DNA from: Constrictibacter sp. MBR-5
Lineage (GTDB): Bacteria; Pseudomonadota; Alphaproteobacteria; JAJUGE01
Assembly: GCF_040549485.1 (NCBI RefSeq)
Contig: NZ_JBEPTK010000022.1
Span: forward strand, 1 to 51,055
Direction: 5' to 3'
Length of the DNA: 51,055 nt
Shown here: piece after piece, positions 8,939-17,062 of the stretch
Numbering within the stretch: position 1 is the stretch's first letter
Layout of the letters: every line of letters starts with the position of its first letter
Notes under the pieces: model-generated
Told to the model about the DNA's origin: nothing
The model's input: only the letters and a program-made list of their open reading frames with translations
The model's database searches: none
Program-made: the position numbers and the translations under genes

Positions 8939-9148
8939 TTACACATCGCTGCCGGAAGATGGGCAGGTCTTCGCGTCCGAACCTCGAGCTGGCTTGCCCT
9001 CGGTCTCCAAATAACGGTCGAGAGCCTGGCGCAGCACCCATGCGATCGACGCGTCGTTTGCCTCAGCGATTTCCAGAATTCGCTTGTGCTGCGATTCGGT
9101 CAGGATGACCGTCGTCCGAAATGCCTTCCTGCTTAACCGCCGTGCCAT
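8939..9148 (-). CDS. Ribbon-helix-helix (CopG-like) protein heading the SIR2-HerA operon
   Basis: A 69-residue protein starting MARRLSRKAFRTTVILTESQ. The segment FRTTVILTESQHKRILEIAE followed by DASIAWVLRQALDRYLE is a standard RHH fold: one beta strand for DNA contact, then two helices. A Cys/Ser-rich tail follows. It is separated by only 12 bp from sir2, so it is probably co-transcribed and could be an autorepressor or an antitoxin-like component of the defence operon. A candidate promoter lies immediately upstream (9173-9202). Longer in-frame starts exist but give an Arg/Pro-rich, non-protein-like extension. Confidence 0.8.
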   Translation of the reverse strand: MARRLSRKAFRTTVILTESQHKRILEIAEANDASIAWVLRQALDRYLETEGKPARGSDAKTCPSSGSDV

Positions 9149-9172
9149 GCCAGTCGTCCCATGCTCGGATAA

Positions 9173-9202
9173 ATGATATGCAAAGTGCACCAATACTGTC
9201 AC
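9173..9202 (-). promoter_or_regulatory. Candidate promoter of the RHH-SIR2-HerA operon
   Basis: Read on the minus strand, GTGACA (9202-9197) and TATCAT (9178-9173) are separated by 18 bases, about 25 bp upstream of the RHH start. The sequence between includes repeated TGCA words (GTGCAC and TTGCAT), possible RHH contact sites. It is based only on similarity to sigma-70 boxes. Confidence 0.45.
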
Positions 9203-9254
9203 GTCATTTGGGGACCGACAGGCCATTCCAGCGCGTTCCCTTTTGGAGCGGCGC

Positions 9255-10196
9255 CTATGTGGCGCCGCTGTCGAAGGTCCATGTGGCGATCCCCATCTTC
9301 CGCGCCTTATCGACGAGGTTCTGGGAGATACCGGAACCAGGGAAGGCAATGACGCCGATTGGGAGCGCTTCGAGCATACGGTCATTGCGCTTGAAGGGTG
9401 CGGCGTTGCGGTGGCGGGTCCAATCGGGCTTGAAGACGATCTGCGGCACGTTGCGATTGTCGGCCCAGCAGGCGGCGATCTTCTCGGCGCCTTTCGGCGA
9501 TCCGCCATGGATGAGCACCATGTCGGGGTGCTTCGCGAGGGCCTTGTCGAGGGCCTCCCAGATGCGGATGTGGTCGTTGCAGTCGACGCCGCCGGTGAAC
9601 GCGATGCGCGGCCCGGCGGGCAGCAGCGGCTCGATCTCGGCCCGGCGCTTAGCGGCGATGAAATCGCGGCTGTCGATCATGGCCGCCGTCATCGTCTTGC
9701 GGTTCGTCATCGAGCCGGTATGCGGCCGCCAGGCGGAACCGGTCGCCGATTCGAACTGGATGGCGGCAAGATCGCGGAGGTTCTCGAAGGCGGCGCGGCG
9801 TTCGAGCAATGCCTCGCCACGGGCAATCAGGCGCTCGAGCTCGACGGACTTGACCTCCGAGCCGTCCTGCTCCTCCTGCAAACGGCGCTGCGCCACCTCG
9901 TTGTCGTCGAGGAGGCGGTCGAGATAGCCCAGGCGGCGGTGGAAAAGATTGGCGAAGCCCCAGAGGACGTCGTCGAGATCGTCATCGAGCGCCGTGTCGG
10001 CCATTAGGGCGATGAGGGCGGCTGCGGTGTTCTCGATCTCCTGCTCGGCCCGGTCGGCTTCGGGCACCGTCAGGCGCTCCGGATCGTCCGGGCCGGGACG
10101 GGTGCCGTGAAGCGCCATTTCGTCGAGGACATGGGCGGTTGGCGATGCCGCGTGAAGGGGTTCGAAGGCGTCGTCGGTGAAGAGATCGTGCAGCAT
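9255..10196 (-). CDS. DUF2493 (SLOG-fold) protein
   Basis: The 313-residue protein starts at MLHDLFTDDAFEPLH. The N-terminal half is helical and acidic. The C-terminal third (from about PAGPRIAFTGGVDCNDHIRIW) carries the DUF2493/YspA-like SLOG fold: IAFTGG, then VLIHGGSPKGAEKIAACWA and GVIAFPGSGISQNLVDKAR, which form a nucleotide-type binding pocket. It is a standard passenger of alphaproteobacterial conjugative elements, usually near Toprim and ParB-like genes, as here. Its biochemical role is unknown. Confidence 0.85.
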   Translation of the reverse strand: MLHDLFTDDAFEPLHAASPTAHVLDEMALHGTRPGPDDPERLTVPEADRAEQEIENTAAALIALMADTALDDDLDDVLWGFANLFHRRLGYLDRLLDDNEVAQRRLQEEQDGSEVKSVELERLIARGEALLERRAAFENLRDLAAIQFESATGSAWRPHTGSMTNRKTMTAAMIDSRDFIAAKRRAEIEPLLPAGPRIAFTGGVDCNDHIRIWEALDKALAKHPDMVLIHGGSPKGAEKIAACWADNRNVPQIVFKPDWTRHRNAAPFKRNDRMLEALPIGVIAFPGSGISQNLVDKARKMGIATWTFDSGAT

Positions 10197-10434
10197 GGGT
10201 CTGTCTCCCGGTTCCGAGGCCGCGCCCATCGCGGCCTTTCCGGGGATCGCCCGCCAGCGCCAAAGGGCGGCTTTGCACCCGCCGGGCCGCAACGAAGTGG
10301 AGGACGGCCGTCAGGCCGTTGCAAAGCCGGCCAGCGCTGGCAGATCCCTCTCTTGGAAAGGCCGTGGCGCGGCCCCTGCCGAACCGGAAGGCGGTCCCGA
10401 TGCTCTCCCCTTCCCCGTCCGGCGCTGACGGATT

Positions 10435-11448
10435 TCACACGCATCGCCTCGGCTCATCCGCGACCAGGAAACGCTGAACATCGTCCGGGGCGAGCTGCTC
10501 GGCGAGCCATGCCCTGAGCCGGTCCGGGCCGAGGGTGAGGAGATCGGCGTTGAAATCCTCCGTCCTCGGGGCGAGGGCGCGGATGTCGATATCGTCGGCT
10601 CTGGCGCGGGCGCGCAATCGTTCCACCGCAAGGCGCCCGGCCCCGTCGTTGTCGCGCGCGACATAGAGGCGACGCAGCGCCAGCGGCAGGATCAGGGCAG
10701 CGAGGTGGGCGGCGGAGAGTGCGGCGACGACTGGCATGGCGGGCATCACGGCCTTGAGCGCCAGCGCCGTTTCGATGCCTTCCGCCGCCGTCAGGACGTC
10801 GGACGCAACGCCGAGCCGGACCGCGTTCCCGGCGAGATGGCCCATGGCGCGGCGGGGCTGATCGAGAGGCGCCTTGCCGCCCTCAGGATCAAGCCAGGTG
10901 CGATGCGCACCGGTGATGGCGCCATCGAGATCGGTGACGGCGGCGATGAGCGCCGGCCATATCTCGCGGCCTTGCGGCCCGCGATGAAAGCAGCGCGGAT
11001 GAAAGCGGAGAGCGGCAACGTCCGCAGGCAGAATGATGCCGCGGCCTTGGAGATAGCGTTCCGCCAGCGTGCCCCGGATCGGCTTCGACGCGGCAAAGAG
11101 CCGCCGCGCCGCTTCGGAGGAGCCGGACGGCGCGGACGGGGCTACCTGGCGGATCGGCAGAACCGGCAGGCTGAGGAATCCCCGCCCCTCATCGAGCGCG
11201 GCGCGGAAGCCGAGGCCGCGATTGAGGGCGATGAGATCGAGAAGATCGCCATGCTCCCCGGTCGCCGTATCGCAAAACTTCCCGGCACGTTCTCCGGAAA
11301 GGCGGACATAAAGACTCCGCCCCGGAGTTCCCATGACATCGCCGCAGATCCAGTATCGGCCCTGGCGGCGGCCGTTCGGCAGGTAATAGCGGCACACCGC
11401 CTCGGCCTGTTCACCGAGACGGCGCGCCAGATCGGCGGCGCGGGACAT
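10435..11448 (-). CDS. Toprim-domain (DUF7146-type) primase-like protein
   Basis: A 337-residue protein with a zinc-finger-less N-terminal primase-like domain (PNGRRQGRYWICGDVMG, HGDLLDLIAL) and a C-terminal Toprim domain. The Toprim Glu is in TAAEGIETALAL (E223/E226 region) and the DxD-type motif in LYVARDNDGAGRLAVERL (about 262-278). It probably acts in priming or processing DNA after conjugative transfer or in element replication. It starts three bases after the end of the strawberry-notch gene, in the same direction. The 238 bp between it and the DUF2493 gene hold no gene. Confidence 0.87.
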   Translation of the reverse strand: MSRAADLARRLGEQAEAVCRYYLPNGRRQGRYWICGDVMGTPGRSLYVRLSGERAGKFCDTATGEHGDLLDLIALNRGLGFRAALDEGRGFLSLPVLPIRQVAPSAPSGSSEAARRLFAASKPIRGTLAERYLQGRGIILPADVAALRFHPRCFHRGPQGREIWPALIAAVTDLDGAITGAHRTWLDPEGGKAPLDQPRRAMGHLAGNAVRLGVASDVLTAAEGIETALALKAVMPAMPVVAALSAAHLAALILPLALRRLYVARDNDGAGRLAVERLRARARADDIDIRALAPRTEDFNADLLTLGPDRLRAWLAEQLAPDDVQRFLVADEPRRCV

Positions 11449-11451
11449 ATG

Positions 11452-14400
11452 TCACCCCCGATCCGCGATTTCGGTGAGCGGCCAACGGTCGGTGAGGCTC
11501 TCGAAAATCGCCTTGCCGGCCTCGCCCACCGGCACGAACAACCGCAGCTTCCACGAGATGATCTCGCCGAACAAGCCGCGCGCCTTCAGGGCATCGACCA
11601 TGCCGGAAGTGAAGCCGGTGAGTTCGATGCGGTGCTCGTTCATCACCCGCGCGCGGCGCAGGACGAGGCCATCGGCGAGATGGGCCGTAACCTTGCCTTC
11701 GTTGATCAGACCCCAGGCGTCGCCAGCGGAGAGCTTCGGCGCGTCCATGCCGATATTGCGGCAGAACGCTTCCACCTCGATGGGCGTCAGCATCCGGCCG
11801 ATGATGCGTTCGCCATCGTCGGTTTGCAGCCGATAAACGCGGGCGTTGCTCTCCGGAAGACGCCGCCAGATCGGCAGCAGCAGGCCGGTGACGAGATGGA
11901 ACGTGCTCGTCGAGAATTCCGGGATTCCGGCGATCTCCTTTTCCCATGCGGCGATAAATTCTTCCCTCTCCGCTTCCTTCCAATGAGTGGCGGCGAAGTC
12001 ATCGACGCTCATCGTGTTGCGCTGCATGGGGCGCAACAGCCGGACGCGGCGTTCCATGCTGCCGTCATCGAGCATCAGGCTCGGCGCGGAAGTTTTGACG
12101 GCGGCGCGGCCGGAGCGCTCATTGACGAGCAATCGCCCGCCTTCGATGGTGATCGCCTCTTCCGCCGTCATGGGGCGGTTGCGATCGCGCCGCTCGATCG
12201 TAAACAGCCGCGTCTCGGCGCCGCTGTCGTGCCGCCAAACCGTGCGCCGGTCGGTGACGATCAGGCTTTCGGCACGGATTGTCTCCAGCCCGACATCATG
12301 GACGCCCGCCGCAATCGCCGCCTCGATGCGGGCGTTCAAAATCTCCTCGAACGCCGCAAACAGCGTGTTCTGCATGGCGATGGGCAGTGCCAACAGCCGG
12401 TTGAGGAACGTCGTGATCGGCGGCAAATCCTCCTTCATGTTGCCACCCTCGAAGGTCAGCGTCAGGCCGGTCATCTCCTCGAACTGCGTCAACGAACAAC
12501 CCTGAATGGCGCCCTGCGCCAGCCAGCAATAGAACTGCCTGAGCGCCGCGCGGGCCTGATCGCCTTCGAGATTGTCTTCGGCGCGGAACAGCCCCTGGCC
12601 ACCAGTCTGGCGCTGCCCGCGCGTGATGGCGCCAAGGGTATCGAGGCGGCGGGCAATCGTCGAAAGAAAGCGCTTCTCGGCCTTCACGTCCGTGGCGATG
12701 GGGCGGAACAGCGGCGGCCGCGCCTGATTGGTGCGGTTGGAGCGGCCGAGTCCCTGGATGGCGGTGTCGGCCTTCCATCCCGCTTCGAGCAGGTAATGGA
12801 CGCGCAGGCGCTGATTCTTCGCGCCCCGGTCGGCATGGTAGGAGCGGCCCGTCCCGCCGGCGTCGGAGAAGACCAGGATGCGCTTCTCGTCATCCATGAA
12901 GGCTTGCGTCTCGGCGAGATTGGCCGAGGGCGGACGGTTTTCGACACAAAGCCGATCGCCCTTGCGCACGATCCGCCGTGACCGTCCCGTCACTTCCGCT
13001 ACCTTGTCTGTCCCGAAGCGTTGAATGATCTGGTCGAGCGCGCCGGGCACGGGATCGAGCGAGGCGAGACGCTCGATCATCCGGTCACGGGAGGCGACGG
13101 CCTCGCGGCACTGGATCGGGTTGCCCTCGGCATCGAACGCGGGGCGCGAGCGCAGATTGCCGTCTTCGTCGGTATAAGGCTCATAAAGCTGCGTCGGGAA
13201 GGCATGCTGCAAATAGGTGAGGATCACGTCGCGGGGCGACAAATCGACGTTCAGGTCCGCCCATTCCTCGGCTGGAATCTCGGACAGACGGCGATCGAGG
13301 ATCGCCTCGCCAGTCGAAACCAGTTGTACGATTGCGGCATGGCCCGTCTCCAAGTCCGCCTCGATGGATTTGATGAGCGTGGCGGTCTTCAGCCCCGAAA
13401 GCAGCGCTGCGAAGAAACGCTGCTTGGCGCCCTCGAACACCGACAGGGCGGCGGACTTCGCCTGGCCGTTGAGGGTTTTTCGCTCCCCGGTGACGTTCGA
13501 GGCTTCGAGGGCGGCATTCAGGTTGGAGTGAATCACCTGAAACGCTTCAGCATAGGCGTCGTAAGTTTCCACCTGCGCCGGGGTGAGATTGTGGTCGACG
13601 ATCTCGACCTCGACGCCCTCATAGGACAGCGACCGCGCCGTGTAGAGGCCGAGGGCCTTCATGTCGCGGCTCATCACCTCCATGGCCGCGACCCCGCCGG
13701 CCTCGACCGCCTGCACAAACTCGGCTCGATTGGCGAAAGGGAAATCCTCGCCGCCCCACAAGCCCAGCCGCTCGGCATAGGCGAGGTTGCGCACGTCGGT
13801 GGCGCCGGTTGCGGAGACATAGACGATGCGAGCGTCCGGCAAGGCGCGCTGCAGGCGCAGGCCGGCACGACCTTGCTGGGAGGGAAGTTGTTCGCCGCGC
13901 TCACCCTTGCTGCCGGCGGCGTTGGCCATGGCATGGGCTTCGTCGAAAACGATCACGCCGTCGAAGCCGTCTCCCAGCCAGTCGATGACCTGGCGCAGGC
14001 GCGGCTCGTTGCGCAGGGTGGCGTAGGTCACGAACAGCACCCCGTCCGACAGCCGGACCGGCGTGCCCTGCTTGAAGCGCGACAGGGGCTGGACGAGCAG
14101 TTGCTCCATGCCCAGCGCCGACCAGTCGCGCTGCGCGTCCTCGATCAGCTTGTCGGACTTGGAGATCCACACCGCCTTGCGGCGGCCCTTGATCCAGCTG
14201 TCGAGGATGATGCCGGCGACCTGCCGGCCCTTGCCGCAGCCGGTGCCGTCGCCCAGGAACCAGCCGCGGCGGAAGCGCACGGCATTCTCGGCGCCTTCCG
14301 GTGCGGCATGGATATTGTCGAAGGTCTCATCGACCGTCCACGATCCCGCGAGATGCCGGGAATGCGCATCGCCGGCATAGATGACGCTCTCAAGCTGCGC

Positions 14401-15708
14401 GTCGGACAGGATGCCACTCTTTATTATATGCACCCGAAGATGCGGCCGATAGGAAGGGTGCGGCGGCGCCACCGAGGCCATGGCCGCCGACTGCACCAGC
14501 TTCGTCGGGTGCGGCTTGGCGCCCGGGATATGGATCGATTGCAGGGCGTAGCCCTCGTAGAGCGCGTCGGTCAGGTCGGCGCCCTCGGCCGGCTTCCATT
14601 CGATGGGTTCATAGGAGAGCTCGACAGCATCGGGCGCCGCAGAAATGGCGGGCTGCGGTCTGCGTGCGATTGGCGCGACCTTGCGCGCAACAGCGGGCTT
14701 CGCCGCTGTACCGAACCCGATCTCGCCGTCCGCCTCCAAGCGAGGCGGCACATGTTCTATGAGGCGGGCGAGCAATTCGGCGGCGTTCTCCGCGCGCGGC
14801 AATACCGGCGACGAAGCCGATTCAAGCGACTTGTCGATGACGGTGAGGCGCGTGTCGAAGGTCGTGCCGTGCTTGTAATAGACGGAGCCATCCACGACGC
14901 AGGTGAAACGCACCGCGCCGTTCAGCTTATCGACGGGGAAATTGTGCCCGGTGATGGCGACCAGGCGACCGCCCTCGGGCAGCCGCGCCAGCGCCGCGCG
15001 CACGTGATGGAAGTCCGCGTCGGACACGCGCCCCTGCACGTGGAGCGCCGCCGAGAAGGGCGGGTTCATGAGAACAACCGACGGAGCGACATCGTCCGCC
15101 AGCCGATCATCGATGCTGGCCGCGTCATGCGTGCTGACCGGGCTGTCCGGGAACAGCCGCCGCAGAAGCGCGGCCCGCGTATCGGCGATCTCGTTGAGCG
15201 CCAGCCGCGCACCCATGATCTCGGCGAATACGGCAAGCATCCCCGTGCCGGCCGACGGCTCCAGCACCGCATCGTCGCCGGTGAGGCCCGCCGCGATGCT
15301 GGCCGCATAGGCAAGCGGCATGGGTGTGCTGAACTGCTGGAACTCCTCGGACTCCTGCGTGCGACGGGTGTGGGTGGGAAGAAGTCCGGCGATGCGGGAA
15401 AGCATGGCGAGCCGCGCGGCGGGCGAGCCCGCCTTCTCCCGCATGGCGCGACCATATTTGCGGAGGAACAGAACCTGCGCGGCTTCGCAAGCTTCATATG
15501 CGGCTTTCCAGGTCCAGAAACCCTCGGCGTCCGAACCGCCGAACGCCTCCTCCATCGCTTGCCGCAGGACGCGGGCCTCGATGAGAAGGCCGCGTTCGAG
15601 ACCGGTGAGAATGCGCTCCGCCGCCTTGAGGATGCAGGCGGCCTCTTCTTCGGGCGCACGGATGGGTGCGGCGGCCGTCACCGCCGCCGCTGGCGTCATC
15701 AGATTCAT
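11452..15708 (-). CDS. Strawberry-notch family helicase/methyltransferase-like protein
   Basis: A very large (1418 aa) cytoplasmic protein typical of alphaproteobacterial plasmids and ICEs. The N-terminal part resembles a class I methyltransferase: VLEPSAGTGMLAVFAE (SAM-binding motif I) and VVLMNPPFSAALH, an NPPF catalytic-loop type motif near residues 213-217. The central region is a superfamily 2 helicase of the strawberry-notch (Sno) type: DGTGCGKGRQVAGII near 484-498 (Walker A), FDEAHAMANAAG near 587-598 and VYVSATGATDVRNL. The C-terminal helicase domain includes FSDAGGTGRSYHAD and GLGRSNRTNQARPP (arginine-finger motif VI). It probably acts on transferred or replicating element DNA; the exact function is not established. 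Confidence 0.88.
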   Translation of the reverse strand: MNLMTPAAAVTAAAPIRAPEEEAACILKAAERILTGLERGLLIEARVLRQAMEEAFGGSDAEGFWTWKAAYEACEAAQVLFLRKYGRAMREKAGSPAARLAMLSRIAGLLPTHTRRTQESEEFQQFSTPMPLAYAASIAAGLTGDDAVLEPSAGTGMLAVFAEIMGARLALNEIADTRAALLRRLFPDSPVSTHDAASIDDRLADDVAPSVVLMNPPFSAALHVQGRVSDADFHHVRAALARLPEGGRLVAITGHNFPVDKLNGAVRFTCVVDGSVYYKHGTTFDTRLTVIDKSLESASSPVLPRAENAAELLARLIEHVPPRLEADGEIGFGTAAKPAVARKVAPIARRPQPAISAAPDAVELSYEPIEWKPAEGADLTDALYEGYALQSIHIPGAKPHPTKLVQSAAMASVAPPHPSYRPHLRVHIIKSGILSDAQLESVIYAGDAHSRHLAGSWTVDETFDNIHAAPEGAENAVRFRRGWFLGDGTGCGKGRQVAGIILDSWIKGRRKAVWISKSDKLIEDAQRDWSALGMEQLLVQPLSRFKQGTPVRLSDGVLFVTYATLRNEPRLRQVIDWLGDGFDGVIVFDEAHAMANAAGSKGERGEQLPSQQGRAGLRLQRALPDARIVYVSATGATDVRNLAYAERLGLWGGEDFPFANRAEFVQAVEAGGVAAMEVMSRDMKALGLYTARSLSYEGVEVEIVDHNLTPAQVETYDAYAEAFQVIHSNLNAALEASNVTGERKTLNGQAKSAALSVFEGAKQRFFAALLSGLKTATLIKSIEADLETGHAAIVQLVSTGEAILDRRLSEIPAEEWADLNVDLSPRDVILTYLQHAFPTQLYEPYTDEDGNLRSRPAFDAEGNPIQCREAVASRDRMIERLASLDPVPGALDQIIQRFGTDKVAEVTGRSRRIVRKGDRLCVENRPPSANLAETQAFMDDEKRILVFSDAGGTGRSYHADRGAKNQRLRVHYLLEAGWKADTAIQGLGRSNRTNQARPPLFRPIATDVKAEKRFLSTIARRLDTLGAITRGQRQTGGQGLFRAEDNLEGDQARAALRQFYCWLAQGAIQGCSLTQFEEMTGLTLTFEGGNMKEDLPPITTFLNRLLALPIAMQNTLFAAFEEILNARIEAAIAAGVHDVGLETIRAESLIVTDRRTVWRHDSGAETRLFTIERRDRNRPMTAEEAITIEGGRLLVNERSGRAAVKTSAPSLMLDDGSMERRVRLLRPMQRNTMSVDDFAATHWKEAEREEFIAAWEKEIAGIPEFSTSTFHLVTGLLLPIWRRLPESNARVYRLQTDDGERIIGRMLTPIEVEAFCRNIGMDAPKLSAGDAWGLINEGKVTAHLADGLVLRRARVMNEHRIELTGFTSGMVDALKARGLFGEIISWKLRLFVPVGEAGKAIFESLTDRWPLTEIADRG

Positions 15709-15796
15709 GAGATTGCTCCGGGATTGAGGTTTCAGGAAAAGGCCGGGGCAGGCTCTCTCTTGCTTGCTCCCGGCCCGCCCTCATCCCGGTCTGCTC

Positions 15797-16015
15797 TCAC
15801 TCTGGCGGGTGGGAAGCCACGTAGGGATTCCCCTCCGCCAGATGGCCGAAGGGCGTGAAAAAGTATTCGCCGCCATCGTCACGCTGCACGGCGGCGAGCA
15901 CATAACGCGGTATGCCATTGGACGCATCCGTGCATTCCATCAAGGCAAGGTCGCCGTTTCTGGCCGCACGCAGCAGAGTCTCGAAATTGGCGCGGATGTG
16001 ATCGGGAATAGCCAT
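15797..16015 (-). CDS. Small DUF6117-like hypothetical protein (72 aa)
   Basis: A 72-residue protein, MAIPDHIRANFETLLRAARN..., with a helical start and a beta-rich end (GEYFFTPFGHLAEGNPY). It begins three bases after the stop of the preceding small gene, so the two are co-transcribed. The sequence resembles short proteins seen beside strawberry-notch genes in other elements. No function can be assigned. Confidence 0.7.
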   Translation of the reverse strand: MAIPDHIRANFETLLRAARNGDLALMECTDASNGIPRYVLAAVQRDDGGEYFFTPFGHLAEGNPYVASHPPE

Positions 16016-16018
16016 GTG

Positions 16019-16372
16019 TCAGGCTCCCGAAACCAGATGAATGAGCGCGCCGCAGTCGGGACAATCGCCCGCCGGCATAATTTCGCCCGGCAGCACACGC
16101 GACCACATATCATGAACGGGGTCGGCCTTATCGACTGACCCATGCCAATTGCAGTTCCGGCATTGGCAGCATGGTTCTTCTTCCGAGGGCGCCGGGATGA
16201 TTGACAGAATCTCGCGGTCGCGTTCTTCGCCGAGAACCTTGTCACGGATGAATCGGTGCTCATGGAGCAGGCCATCATCGATGATGGCTTGCGCTTCTTC
16301 CGTACTCGTGGCTTCAATTTCCCAGCGCTCCTCGATTTCGGCCGTGGCCTGAAGGGTGACGATGAATTTCAT
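16019..16372 (-). CDS. Hypothetical protein with zinc-ribbon cysteines (117 aa)
   Basis: A 117-residue protein. The N-terminal half (MKFIVTLQATAEIEERWEIE) is a beta-alpha unit. The C-terminal half has two Cys pairs, CCQCRNCNW and DCPDCGAL, spaced like a zinc ribbon. The start overlaps the stop of the upstream DUF7007-like gene by ATGA. It is possibly a nucleic-acid or protein-binding accessory protein; the function is unknown. Confidence 0.7.
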   Translation of the reverse strand: MKFIVTLQATAEIEERWEIEATSTEEAQAIIDDGLLHEHRFIRDKVLGEERDREILSIIPAPSEEEPCCQCRNCNWHGSVDKADPVHDMWSRVLPGEIMPAGDCPDCGALIHLVSGA

Positions 16373-16968
16373 GACGCCGCCCTCCGTGCGATGAAGCTGG
16401 ATGGGCCGTCATAGAGCGCGTGGCGGGTGGGATCGATGACGAAGCCGAATTTGCCGCGCCGGTCATATTCGGCATCCGGCACGAGATAGCGCCGCTCAGT
16501 AGAATCGGGCTTGCCCCAATGCCCGCGTCGGCCGCCTATTGTGGCGATGCACTCGACCATGCCGGGATGCTGGTCCGACCTTATCGCGCTGATGACGATC
16601 CAGTCGTTGGCGTGGCGTTCAAGGAACAGCCGATCGTCTTTGACGTGGGATTCGCCGGGGGCAAGGATAACGCCTGCGACGGTCTCGTATTCGTCGGGAT
16701 ACCATTCCTTCAGCGTGCGGATCGCCGCTTCGCGGTCCTTCTCGGAAAAGACTTCGGGAAAGGTAAAGGCGACTTTCGCCCAGGCGCAATCCTCCTCGTA
16801 AAATCCGTCCCTCTCGCGCAGAGCAGGATGAACCTTAGCGTTTCGCTCGCGGTCGAGCTTGAAGCCGCCATGCGACGGTGTGCCGTAGAAGACGATGCCC
16901 TCGGCATAGACCTTTTCATAGTCGGCTTTGCCCCATGGGGTGTAGGTAGGGTTGGTCGATTTCAGCAT
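16369..16968 (-). CDS. DUF7007-like hypothetical protein (199 aa)
   Basis: The start is placed at MLKSTNPTYTPWGKADYEKV (16968), with GGAG seven bases upstream. Longer frames add a Pro/Arg-rich leader that overlaps the ParB gene. Features seen are a conserved TPWG...A segment, FYGTPSHGGFKLDRERN near residue 26, and FYEEDCAWAKVAFTFPE. These are typical of proteins encoded next to ParB-like and strawberry-notch genes in alphaproteobacterial elements. The role is unknown. Confidence 0.75.
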   Translation of the reverse strand: MLKSTNPTYTPWGKADYEKVYAEGIVFYGTPSHGGFKLDRERNAKVHPALRERDGFYEEDCAWAKVAFTFPEVFSEKDREAAIRTLKEWYPDEYETVAGVILAPGESHVKDDRLFLERHANDWIVISAIRSDQHPGMVECIATIGGRRGHWGKPDSTERRYLVPDAEYDRRGKFGFVIDPTRHALYDGPSSFIARRAAS

Positions 16969-17062
16969 TTCGATCTCCAGAAAAACGCGAAGCCCGGCCC
17001 CGCGCGGACATTCCGCCGCACGGGGACCGGGCTTAAGTGGATGGATTTGAGAGAACAGCCGC

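Noticed and set aside
10705-15858. Two very long plus-strand open frames (758 and 945 codons) opposite the Toprim and strawberry-notch genes
   Set aside because: The minus strand shows clear Toprim, helicase and methyltransferase motifs; the plus frames are codon-bias artefacts without motifs.
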